Source: Hyphomicrobiales bacterium
GTDB taxonomy: Bacteria; Pseudomonadota; Alphaproteobacteria; Rhizobiales; Xanthobacteraceae
Reading direction: 5' to 3'
NCBI GenBank assembly: GCA_013911975.1
Contig: JACESF010000033.1
Coordinates: forward strand, 1-42,315
Length of the DNA stretch: 42,315 nucleotides
The stretch's first letter is position 1; each line of letters starts with the position of its first letter. The translations under genes were made by a program, and so were the position numbers. The notes under the pieces were generated by a model. That model made no database searches, was not told where the DNA came from, and saw only the letters and a list, made by a program, of their open reading frames with translations. Shown piece after piece: positions 35,309-42,315 of the stretch.

Positions 35309-36066
35309 GCCGCCCGCCTCCGGCGCACGAAGGTGACGGCCGCCACGCCCACGGCGACCAGCACCGCGAGGGCCACCGCCCATTGCAGCGGCCCCGGCTG
35401 GGCCGCCCCGTTGGCGAGCGCCCCCAGCACGGCGAGCGCGCCCGCCATCGCCTCCGGCGCCCGCGCCACTTCCTTGAGCGAGAGATCGGCGGGCGCCGCC
35501 TTCGCCGCCCCGCCTCCGGCCGGAAAGAGCGGGTCCTCGGGCACGGCACCCGAGGCGAGCGCGAGGGACACGCGGCGCACCTCCGCCACGCGCCGCCCCC
35601 AGCCGCGCCCGAACACGGGCCAGGTGCGCAGGGTGCGCAGCATGGCCAGGCGGCGATCGCAGACATCGGCCGCCAGCCGGGCAGGATCGCCCGCCGCCAC
35701 CGCCGCCAGCGTGAGCGCGCCCACCTGCCCGTCATCGGACACCCCGGCGGCGCGCTGGAGCCACTTTCCGGCCTGGGCCGGGCCGGAATTCACCGCCGCG
35801 TCGAACACGGCATAATCCAGCCCGGCAGGCAGGTCGTCGGCGCGTACCGCGTCCCAATATTGGCGCCGGTAGATCTCCACCAGCTCCGCCTCCTCCAGCA
35901 GCCGCACACTGCGCGCGGGTTGCCCTTTGCGGGCGCGATAGGCGTCGTAGACCCTTTGAGTTACCCCTTTCTGGGTGGGGCCGCCCGGGTCGGCCGGGTG
36001 GTCGCTGAAACCGCCTTCGTGGCGCAGCACGCGCGCGAGCGCGGCGCCGAAACTGGACGCTGCCAT
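35305..36066 (-). CDS. GH108 endolysin (N-acetylmuramidase) with C-terminal membrane anchor
   Basis: A 253-aa peptidoglycan hydrolase. The glycoside hydrolase 108 domain (residues ~8-90) has the catalytic E17 in VLRHEGGFSDHPADPGGPT, plus KGVTQRVYDAYR and YWDAVRADDLPAGLDYAVFD. A PG_binding_3-like domain follows (~92-170, NSGPAQAGKWLQRAAG, DGQVGALTLAAV). An Ala-rich linker leads to a single helix near 228-247 (WAVALAVLVAVGVAAVTFV) and a basic end RRRRAA. There is no N-terminal signal, so the enzyme would stay cytoplasmic, held by its C-terminal anchor, until the membrane is breached. It is first in the lysis cassette. Confidence 0.92.
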   Translation of the reverse strand: MAASSFGAALARVLRHEGGFSDHPADPGGPTQKGVTQRVYDAYRARKGQPARSVRLLEEAELVEIYRRQYWDAVRADDLPAGLDYAVFDAAVNSGPAQAGKWLQRAAGVSDDGQVGALTLAAVAAGDPARLAADVCDRRLAMLRTLRTWPVFGRGWGRRVAEVRRVSLALASGAVPEDPLFPAGGGAAKAAPADLSLKEVARAPEAMAGALAVLGALANGAAQPGPLQWAVALAVLVAVGVAAVTFVRRRRAA

Positions 36067-36099
36067 TCGGGTCCCCTATGTTTCCGACGATTAAGAGCG

Positions 36100-36114
36100 G
36101 CTCCCTGCGGGAGC
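36100..36114 (+). other. Small hairpin in the leader of the opposite-strand gene
   Basis: GCTCCC-TGC-GGGAGC, a 6-bp stem with a 3-nt loop, in the 98-bp gap between the divergent endolysin gene (ends 36066) and the small membrane-protein gene (starts 36165). It could be a leader hairpin or part of an operator; nothing else is recognised there. Confidence 0.3.
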
Positions 36115-36164
36115 TGCGGCGGGCTCAGGCCGCCGCTCAGGGCTCAGCGGGAGAGGCGCATTCG

Positions 36165-36395
36165 ATGGACCGCTTGTTGGGGCGCGGGTTCCTGATCCTG
36201 CTCCTCGTCTTCATGACCTTTGTCTTCTACCTGCAGGTGAACGCACTCGGAATGCATGTCCCGGTTCGCGCTCTCATGAAGTGGGAAAAGCGGGTGGACG
36301 AGATCGACTGCTATTATTTCACCGGCGTTACCTTCCATAAGGTCACGTTCCACAATGCGCGGGCGGAATGCCCGCGCTGGCTGGACATTTACTGA
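36165..36395 (+). CDS. Small single-helix membrane protein, opposite strand in GTA-like cluster
   Basis: A 76-aa protein of no recognised family. One strong helix is at ~8-28 (GFLILLLVFMTFVFYLQVNA), followed by a ~48-residue domain rich in aromatic residues with two cysteines (VDEIDCYYFTGVTFHKVTFH, ECPRWLDIY). GGGAGAGG lies 8 bases before the ATG at 36165. It is the only plus-strand gene in a 7.4-kb minus-strand cluster, its codons are visibly less GC-rich than its neighbours', and its last 7 bases overlap the end of the convergent 74-aa gene. These traits fit a moron-like accessory gene. An in-frame ATG at 36078 would add a poorly supported lead. Confidence 0.68.
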   Translation: MDRLLGRGFLILLLVFMTFVFYLQVNALGMHVPVRALMKWEKRVDEIDCYYFTGVTFHKVTFHNARAECPRWLDIY

Positions 36396-36613
36396 GGGTC
36401 CGGCGGCGCCTCGGCCTTTGTCAGCGCGCGGCGCTCCAGCGTCGCGAGGACGGCGTGGTGCATCGCGTGGGCGGGATCGTCCAGGACCGCGCCCGGAAGC
36501 ACGAAGGCCGTCCCGTCCGGCAACGGCATCGGCATGAGGGCCGCGCCGGGGCTGGTGGGGCCGCGCACGCCGTCCGCCTCGGCGGCCGAGAGGAGGATGA
36601 ACAGGTCGCTCAT
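36389..36613 (-). CDS. Small protein of the GTA-like tail module
   Basis: A 74-aa protein starting MSDLFILLSAAEADGVRGP. Its middle (MPMPLPDGTAFVLPGAVLDD) and C-terminal helix (HAMHHAVLATLERRALTKAE) suggest a compact structural or chaperone-like protein. There is no signal peptide. ATGA overlap with the preceding fibre-like gene shows translational coupling, the main evidence that it is real. I do not recognise the family. Confidence 0.65.
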   Translation of the reverse strand: MSDLFILLSAAEADGVRGPTSPGAALMPMPLPDGTAFVLPGAVLDDPAHAMHHAVLATLERRALTKAEAPPDPQ

Positions 36614-37431
36614 GCGCTTACCGCTCCCACGGCGGTCAGATAGGCGAGGAGCGCCCCGTGGAAGGCCGCCACCTCGGGGGAGGTCAGCCCGGCGCCCATG
36701 GTGAAGACGGCGATGCGGTCGGTGCACCAATAGATGCGCGAGGTGCCGCCATTGATGGACCAGCACAGCAGGTCGAGCGGCACGGACGGCACCGCGATGC
36801 TGGCTGCCGGCGCGGTGCCGAGCAGCGTGGCGTCGCGGTAATTGGCGCGCGTCGCCGCATCCAGCCGACTGCCGAGCGTGAGGCCGTCGGACCGCGTGAC
36901 GCCGCCCAGCGCCGTGCCCTGGTCATTCACGTTGATCCAGGCGAGGTCGCCGGTCGATCGCGGCATGACCGCGCATTGCAGGCTGGTATTCGCGGAGATG
37001 CCCCCGGGAATGATATTGGCGGCCGCCCGGTTGGTGAGGTCCCAGACGCCCATATGGGCATTGTTCCGCGTAAAATGAATCCCATTCACCGCCGGGTTGT
37101 AGCCGGTTGCGAGATAGGCGCTCGTCCCGCTCGCATAGCCTCGGTCCGTCACGAAGGAGGGCGAGTTCACGGCGGTGAGGGTGTAGTGGTCCCCCACCCA
37201 GTTCAGCCGCGCCGCCTGGGCATCGTGCGCGGCAAGGATATAGAGCAGGTCCAGCTTCGCCCACAGGCCGGCCGCCTTCAGGCTGCCGACCAGAGTCGCG
37301 ATGCTGCGCGCGCGGAGCGCAGAGGGCGCGACACTCATCCGCGCCATCAGGGCCTGGGCCTCCGGCGGTACGGCCCCGCCGCGCGCCCGCAGCACGGCGG
37401 TGCTCGGCAGGGAAAGACCGAGGCGGCTCAT
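36610..37431 (-). CDS. Phage/GTA fibre-like structural protein
   Basis: A 273-aa protein. After a ~60-residue helical lead (LPSTAVLRARGGAVPPEAQA, LVGSLKAAGLWAKLDLLYIL) comes a beta-rich domain: ARLNWVGDHYTLTAVNSPSF, TDRGYASGTSAYLATGYNPA, NGIHFTRNNAHMGVWDLTN. The W..D/G.Y ... F..DRGY...YL.TG.NP pattern recurs in phage tail and fibre proteins with a concanavalin/LamG-like fold. It is coupled (ATGA) to the spike-base gene before it and the 74-aa gene after it. A surface-binding role is likely; its target is unknown. Confidence 0.7.
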   Translation of the reverse strand: MSRLGLSLPSTAVLRARGGAVPPEAQALMARMSVAPSALRARSIATLVGSLKAAGLWAKLDLLYILAAHDAQAARLNWVGDHYTLTAVNSPSFVTDRGYASGTSAYLATGYNPAVNGIHFTRNNAHMGVWDLTNRAAANIIPGGISANTSLQCAVMPRSTGDLAWINVNDQGTALGGVTRSDGLTLGSRLDAATRANYRDATLLGTAPAASIAVPSVPLDLLCWSINGGTSRIYWCTDRIAVFTMGAGLTSPEVAAFHGALLAYLTAVGAVSA

Positions 37432-37742
37432 CGGTCGCTCAGCGCGTAGATCGCGAGGCCCGCCGTGGTGCCGGTGGACCAGACGCGGCGGACCTGGGCG
37501 GGCGGCAGCGGCTGGAGACCCGGCCCGGCGAGGACATCCACCGTCTCGCCATCCGCCGCACCGACGCAGGTGACGCGGATCGTGGCCTCGGTGAGGGTCG
37601 CGGGCACATGGACCCACAGGCTTTTGGCATAGACGGAGAGATCGGCGGCGTCCGAGGGCGTCACCCGGCGCAGCAGCCGGGCGGGCGAGGAGGCGCTCAC
37701 CGCGAGTGCGCGGGCGGGGTCGCGGGCGGGATCATAAGGCAT
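37428..37742 (-). CDS. Spike-base protein (Rcc01079/GhsA-like)
   Basis: A 104-aa beta-rich protein starting MPYDPARDPARALAVSASSP, with RVTPSDAADLSVYAKSLWVH, TIRVTCVGAADGETVDVLAG and a C-terminal STGTTAGLAIYALSDR. It resembles the small spike-base family founded on Rhodobacter capsulatus Rcc01079, which with a DUF2793 protein forms GTA head spikes that bind recipient capsule. A DUF2793 gene lies just upstream, as expected. The ATG at 37742 has GGAG 7 bases upstream; a TTG two codons earlier is unlikely. Confidence 0.78.
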   Translation of the reverse strand: MPYDPARDPARALAVSASSPARLLRRVTPSDAADLSVYAKSLWVHVPATLTEATIRVTCVGAADGETVDVLAGPGLQPLPPAQVRRVWSTGTTAGLAIYALSDR

Positions 37743-37765
37743 GGACAATCTCCGGGTGAGGACGG

Positions 37766-38467
37766 TCAGGCGACGGGCGCGGGACAGAGCAGAAGGTGGA
37801 GCGCGACGCGCACCTGCCCGCCGGTGAAGCTCCCGCCATTGGCGCTGAGGCGCACGGGCGTGGGGGCATAGAAGGCGGTGGGGCCGACGACGCCCACATT
37901 GGTGGACCCCGCCGCGGCGCCCAGGGAGCCGCCGAACTTCGAGCGCTCGGCCGCGATGCCGCAGTCATAGGAGGTGGCCCCCGTCACCACGACGAGCGTG
38001 CGCGTGGACACGCCCAGCACGATGGCACGGTCGGGGATGAGGATGGTGGTGTCGCGGCTCGCGCCGGAGAGGCTCACGTCCTCCTCCAGCACCAGCGCGT
38101 CCACGCTCGCCCGGTGGGCGCTGGCGGCGAGCGGGGAGAGGAAGGCCGCGCCGTCGAACACGCGCAGGCGCCGCTCGTCCGCCACATAGGCCACGAAGCC
38201 CGCGCGCAGGGCGTAGAAGTCCCACGCGCCCGCCTCATAGGCGGCCACCGTGCCCGCCTTGCCCGTCCACGCCCCGCTCGCGCCCGGGGCGACGAACCAG
38301 CACTGCCCGTCCGAGGGCGCGCCGGGCGGCGAGGTGCGGGTGAGGCTCTCCAGGGTGAGGTGGGCGAGCGCGTCGAGCTGCCGGACGGCGGCATTGTGGG
38401 TGACGTGCTTCTGCGCCTGCGCGGCGGCGATATAGGGCAGGCCCAGGCGGGCCGTGACATCGGACAT
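37766..38467 (-). CDS. DUF2793 domain protein (GTA/phage spike component)
   Basis: A 233-aa protein. Residues 1-~110 match DUF2793: RLGLPYIAAAQAQKHVTHNA, AVRQLDALAHLTLESLT, PSDGQCWFVAPGASGAWTGK, and GAWDFYALRAGFVAYVADER. The remainder, after a helical stretch (SAHRASVDALVLEEDVSLSG), is a beta-rich domain ending in VRLSANGGSFTGGQVRVALH, likely the receptor-binding part. In R. capsulatus GTA a DUF2793 protein (GhsB) is a head-spike fibre. GGAG precedes the ATG at 38467; the host-specificity gene ends 25 bases upstream. Confidence 0.85.
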   Translation of the reverse strand: MSDVTARLGLPYIAAAQAQKHVTHNAAVRQLDALAHLTLESLTRTSPPGAPSDGQCWFVAPGASGAWTGKAGTVAAYEAGAWDFYALRAGFVAYVADERRLRVFDGAAFLSPLAASAHRASVDALVLEEDVSLSGASRDTTILIPDRAIVLGVSTRTLVVVTGATSYDCGIAAERSKFGGSLGAAAGSTNVGVVGPTAFYAPTPVRLSANGGSFTGGQVRVALHLLLCPAPVA

Positions 38468-38492
38468 GGATGGCTCCGGGAGAGAGAAAGGG

Positions 38493-41400
38493 TCAGAGCA
38501 CGCGGGTGGCGGTGGCCGCCGCGCCGGGGCCGATGGCGGCGGAAAGCTGCGCCACACGGAAGGTGAGCGCGGTCCGCAGCGTGCCGAAATCGGCCAGTTC
38601 CAGGCTCGCCGGATAGGTGAGCGTTGGTGTCGCCACATCGAATGCGCGGCGCACGGCGGCCCCGTCCAGGATCTCCACCCGGTAGGCCTCCAGCGCCTCG
38701 CCGAGCGGCGCGTCCAGCGCGTCCCAGTCCGCATCGGTTCGGGTGCGGCGGACCCAGGTGAGGACGATGTCCCCGGCCACGCGCCGCGCCTTCAGGTGCA
38801 CCGGAGCGAGCGGCAGCAAAGCGCGCGCGCCCACCGTGCCGGAGACTTCACGCACCCCCGTGTCGCCATGGTCGCGATCGGCCCGTCCCACGCGGAAAGT
38901 GAAGCTGCGGCCATAGGCGGAAAGCCCGGCCGCGCCCACCGCGAGGTTGCGGTCCAGCAGCACCAGGCGCGTACCGGCGGGCCAGGCTGTCGCCCCCGCC
39001 GCCTCCGTGCCCACCTGCCCGCGCAGGAGGCCCGTGAGGGCATGAATGCCGCTCTCCAGTAGCTCCGCGTCCAGGAACTGGATGACTTCCGGCGCCCGCC
39101 CCTCGGCCACCAGCGCGAGGGCATTGGCGCCGTCCAGCACCCGCGCCTCGTCCGCGCCCATGAGAAGGCCGCCCTCCAGGCGGACGGTGAGGCGGGTCGA
39201 CCTGTCGAAGCGCCAGAGCGGGCCGGGGGGAAGCGCCTCCAGCGTCGCGCCCAGGGTGGCGGGCGCGCCCAGCGCGGCCACCGCCTCGAAGCTCGCCCCG
39301 CCCGCCGAGCGCCAGAGCGCCAGCGTGCCCGGCCAGGGCGCGGCGAAGGCGGCCACGTGTAGCAGCGGCACGGGCTCCGCCGCCTCCAGCAGAGGCAGGT
39401 CCAGCAACAGCACGTCCGGCGGGCCGCACGGCTCGGGCAGGAGGATGCGCCCCGGCTCGGCCGCCCGCTGGGCGGTCTCGAAGATTTCGGGCTCGATGGC
39501 GCGGGCGGTGACGGCGCGCGCCTCCGCCTCCTCGATGCGGGTGATCTCCAACAGGCGCGCGCGTCCGCCCGCCGTCAGTTCCACCACGTCGCCGGGCCCG
39601 AGGGCGAGACGCGAGGGCGGCAGGGCGAAGGTGGCCGTCTCGCGCCCGGCCCACAGATCCTGGAGCCAGACATCCGCCGCCCGGCCCATGGCGGCCGGCG
39701 CGGCCACCACCGGCACCTGGGCATGGGCGACGTGGCGGCTCGCCCCGGCGAGGCGGCGGGAGGAGACGGCGGCGGTGCGATAGTCTGCGGCGGGATCGGT
39801 GAAGGTGATCCCCACCTCCAGCGGCAGCTCGCTCTCCTGCGCCCGCACCAGCGCGAGCGGCGCGCGGTCCTCTTCCAGTACGAGGTCCTGCTCATCAATG
39901 CGGGCGGCCACGCGCCCGCCGCGCGCGGCGAACACCATGCGCCCCTCCTCCTCCAGCGCCTCGAAGGCGAAGGCGCGGGCGAGCGGCTCCAGCGCGGCGC
40001 GGGCGGACATGGGGCGGTCCACCACATAGCCCTCCACCACGCCGGAAACCTCGCCCGCCTCCATGTCGACGACCCCATGGTCGGCGCACAGAACCGCCAC
40101 GAGATCCCCGAGCGGCGCGGCGCCGAGGCGCCCGTTCAGCCAGTGGCCGGTCTCCCAATTGGCGCCGTCGGCCCAGACCGAGGTGGCGAGGGGGAATTCG
40201 GGATAGGGGCGCGCATCCCAGGTCCACAGGAAGACGCAGCCCGGCTCCACCATGCGCCCCCCATAGGCGGGCGCGGGCGGGTTGTCCGCCTCCCCCGCCC
40301 CGGCGGCGGGCTCGAAGGCGGCGAGCACCGCCTCCAGCATCCGGCGCTGGACGAAGTCGTCGCGCCGCGTGCTGGAGAAGGGCGGGTATCCGCCCTCGGC
40401 GGATTTTGGATCCGGAAACACGCTCGGCCGGTTCGGCCCCTTGTCCACGGCGGGGCATCCGGCCTCCATGAGGCGGATGGGCTTGCTGCCGGGCACCCAG
40501 GCGCTGGGCAGGGCCGCGCGCACCCCGCCGGGGCGCGGCAGGTGGGCGCGCGACCACCAGTTCCAGAGATCCTTCTGGCGATAGATCCAGGGCTCGCCAT
40601 AGGCCCCGTCCGTGATGGGAACGCGCGCCTGCGCGCCGCGCGCGGCATCGTCGGGATAATACCAGTCGAAGGCTTCCCCGCTGCGCAGGCGCGCCTTCAG
40701 ATAGGCGGGGTCGTGGATGGCCGGCGCCTCGGCCGCGTCGAGATGGGCGGTGCCGTCGCGCCAGTCGCTGAGCGGCGGGTAATAGTCGATGCCCACGAAG
40801 TCCACGGCGGGCGCGCCCCACAGGAGATCGAGGGGAAAGGCGACGCTGCCGTCCGGGAACGCCTGCGCGCCATATTCGGTCCAGTCGGCGGCATAGGACA
40901 CCTTGGTGCCCGCCCCGAGGATGGCCTTCGCCTCCGCCGCCAGGATCGCGAGGTTGGTGGCGGCGGGAAAGCCGCCGTCCGGCCCGCGCACCCGCGTCAG
41001 CGCGGCCAGTTCCGAGCCCACCAGGAACGCCTCCACCCCGCCCGCCAGTGCCGCCAGCCGGGCATAGTGCAGCACCATGCGGCGATAGCTCCATTCCGCC
41101 GGCCCGCCATAGAGGACCTGGCCGGAATGGACGGAGAAATGCGCGGGCTGGGCCGCGCCGAAGAAGGCCGTCACCTGCGCGGCGGCGGTCGCCGTGCCGT
41201 CCGGGCTCCCGGCGCGACCCGGCGCGGGGTCGCAGGTGATGCGCCCGCGCCAGGGATAGGCGGGCTGGCTCGCCGCGCCGGTCCAGGGATCGGGGCGCCC
41301 GCTGCCGGGGGGCACGTCCATCATGAGGAAGGGGTTGAGCGTCACCTTCAGGCCCCGCGCCTTCAGCGCCGAGATGGCGGCCACGACGCTCGCGTCGGAG

Positions 41401-42315
41401 GGCGTGCCACCATAGGCCGCGCGGCCCTCGTGTCGGCTGGTGGCATAGGCGAGGAGGCGGGTGAGCCCGCTCACCATCCAGGTGGCGGGCGTGGTCTGCT
41501 TCTCCACCAAATCCACCTTGGGCCGCACCGTGCAGTGCCCGGCCCGCAGGTCGTCACCGAACCAGGACACCACCAGCGAGACCCGCTCCAGGTTCGGGCA
41601 GGCGGCGAGGAGCTGGTCGAGGGAGGCGGAGAAGTCGCTGAGCGCGGTGCGCACATGGCGGTTCTCGGCCGCATAGGCGCCGACGCCCACCACACGCTGC
41701 ACCTCGGCGGGCTCGTAGCCGAACTCGGTGGCGCCGGGAATGAGCGTGACCGCCTTCACATGGCGCTCCAGCGTGCCCACCGCCCGCTCCACCTCCGCCG
41801 TGATCTGGGGCACCCGGTTGCCGAAGCGCGCCAGCGGCAGGCGCTCGAACACGAGATAGGCGATCCCGCGATAGGCGGGCGCCTCTCCCGCGCCCTGCTT
41901 GGCGGCGATCCAGGGGTCAGGCAATTGCCCCTCGATGCCCAGGTGCGCGCGCACCGTGGCGCCGCCGGGATCGAACGGCTTGCCATCCGCCCAGATGCGG
42001 CCGATGCGCGTCACCGGCCCCTCGCACAGGGCCACCGCGAAGGAGGCGTAATAGGCATAGCTGACCGTGGTGGTGGTGGTCGCGGCGCCGGAGGCCGCCC
42101 CCCCCTTGCCGCCCGTGGACTGGACCTGGGTGGACACCACCTCATCCAGCCGGGTGGCCCAGATCACCTCGCCCGGCAGGCGCGCGCGGCCGTAGAGGCG
42201 CGGCACCGGCGCGCCCGCATTGGAAGTCATCACGTCGAGGTCCGCGAGGCGCGGTCCCTCCACCACCTTGCTGCGTCCCCCGCCCGAGAGCGCGGCGTCC
42301 GTCACCGCCCCGCCC
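38493..42315 (-). CDS. GTA/phage host-specificity tail-tip protein (GTA_TIM), partial
   Basis: A tail-tip protein of at least 1,273 residues that runs off the right edge of the window. The N-terminal segment ADLDVMTSNAGAPVPRLYGR, GEVIWATRLDEVV and TVSYAYYASFAVALCEGPVT matches GTA gene 15. The GTA TIM-barrel-like region follows (VSLVVSWFGDDLRAGHC, TKVSYAADWTEYGAQAFPDG, VDFVGIDYYPPLSDWRDGT, KPIRLMEAGCPAVDKGPNRP). A phage-tail baseplate-like region and beta-rich domains come after (GGRMVEPGCVFLWTWDARPY; ILTWVRRTRTDADWDALDAP). A GTG at 42305 could start the frame, but relatives carry a Gly/Ala-rich hydrophobic lead before this point and the frame is open to the edge, so the true start lies outside. 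It initiates the tail/spike/lysis series read leftward. Confidence 0.9.
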   Translation of the reverse strand, partial: GGAVTDAALSGGGRSKVVEGPRLADLDVMTSNAGAPVPRLYGRARLPGEVIWATRLDEVVSTQVQSTGGKGGAASGAATTTTTVSYAYYASFAVALCEGPVTRIGRIWADGKPFDPGGATVRAHLGIEGQLPDPWIAAKQGAGEAPAYRGIAYLVFERLPLARFGNRVPQITAEVERAVGTLERHVKAVTLIPGATEFGYEPAEVQRVVGVGAYAAENRHVRTALSDFSASLDQLLAACPNLERVSLVVSWFGDDLRAGHCTVRPKVDLVEKQTTPATWMVSGLTRLLAYATSRHEGRAAYGGTPSDASVVAAISALKARGLKVTLNPFLMMDVPPGSGRPDPWTGAASQPAYPWRGRITCDPAPGRAGSPDGTATAAAQVTAFFGAAQPAHFSVHSGQVLYGGPAEWSYRRMVLHYARLAALAGGVEAFLVGSELAALTRVRGPDGGFPAATNLAILAAEAKAILGAGTKVSYAADWTEYGAQAFPDGSVAFPLDLLWGAPAVDFVGIDYYPPLSDWRDGTAHLDAAEAPAIHDPAYLKARLRSGEAFDWYYPDDAARGAQARVPITDGAYGEPWIYRQKDLWNWWSRAHLPRPGGVRAALPSAWVPGSKPIRLMEAGCPAVDKGPNRPSVFPDPKSAEGGYPPFSSTRRDDFVQRRMLEAVLAAFEPAAGAGEADNPPAPAYGGRMVEPGCVFLWTWDARPYPEFPLATSVWADGANWETGHWLNGRLGAAPLGDLVAVLCADHGVVDMEAGEVSGVVEGYVVDRPMSARAALEPLARAFAFEALEEEGRMVFAARGGRVAARIDEQDLVLEEDRAPLALVRAQESELPLEVGITFTDPAADYRTAAVSSRRLAGASRHVAHAQVPVVAAPAAMGRAADVWLQDLWAGRETATFALPPSRLALGPGDVVELTAGGRARLLEITRIEEAEARAVTARAIEPEIFETAQRAAEPGRILLPEPCGPPDVLLLDLPLLEAAEPVPLLHVAAFAAPWPGTLALWRSAGGASFEAVAALGAPATLGATLEALPPGPLWRFDRSTRLTVRLEGGLLMGADEARVLDGANALALVAEGRAPEVIQFLDAELLESGIHALTGLLRGQVGTEAAGATAWPAGTRLVLLDRNLAVGAAGLSAYGRSFTFRVGRADRDHGDTGVREVSGTVGARALLPLAPVHLKARRVAGDIVLTWVRRTRTDADWDALDAPLGEALEAYRVEILDGAAVRRAFDVATPTLTYPASLELADFGTLRTALTFRVAQLSAAIGPGAAATATRVL

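Overview
The window is GC-rich chromosomal DNA from an alphaproteobacterium of the order Hyphomicrobiales. Xanthobacteraceae or a close relative is my best guess. This rests on the protein families, on alphaproteobacterial intergenic palindromes, on a feuPQ / ccmIEFH / degP / glnE / pleC neighbourhood like that of rhizobia (recalled), and on a gene transfer agent-like (GTA) tail module. I saw no rRNA, tRNA or CRISPR array.

Positions 1-9.7 kb hold housekeeping genes: hisZ-hisG (first step of histidine synthesis), a type-2-like malate dehydrogenase with a strong terminator, three tandem ~215-bp palindromic repeats, hemN preceded by an FNR/FixK-like site, a soluble MCP-like protein with a C-terminal Cache-like region, and pepN. 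Positions 9.7-14.5 kb hold a tightly coupled operon: an AhpD-like carboxymuconolactone decarboxylase family protein, an acyl-CoA dehydrogenase-like flavoprotein, and a complete NitT/TauT-type ABC importer with a Tat-exported binding protein. An organosulfur or organonitrogen scavenging role is plausible but the substrate is unknown.

Positions 14.5-17.5 kb hold a polar amino acid ABC operon read on the minus strand, ending in an isochorismatase-fold hydrolase. Its first gene, the ATPase, is cut at the 5' end at position 17245, so the Walker A region is gone and no binding protein is present. The next ~226 bp look like a mobile-element remnant. Just beyond lies a cluster of GANTC sites in front of a PleC-like cell-cycle kinase.

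Positions 17.6-34.7 kb carry envelope and regulatory functions: pleC-like kinase, glnE, a two-component pair, degP, a secreted four-cysteine protein, ccmH-ccmF-ccmE-ccmI (cytochrome c maturation), a YidB-family protein, a lipoprotein, and a FeuP/FeuQ-like two-component system. Upstream of both degP and feuP there are direct repeats spaced exactly 22 bp, suitable for OmpR-family regulators.

Positions 34.8-42.3 kb are the 3' end of a GTA-like or prophage-derived structural cluster read on the minus strand: host-specificity protein (running off the right edge), DUF2793 protein, spike-base protein, a fibre-like protein, a 74-aa protein, then a lysis cassette (GH108 endolysin with a C-terminal membrane anchor, a two-helix membrane protein, and a partly nested Rz1-like lipoprotein). 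A 76-aa membrane protein of unlike composition is encoded on the opposite strand inside this cluster and is the least explained gene in the window.
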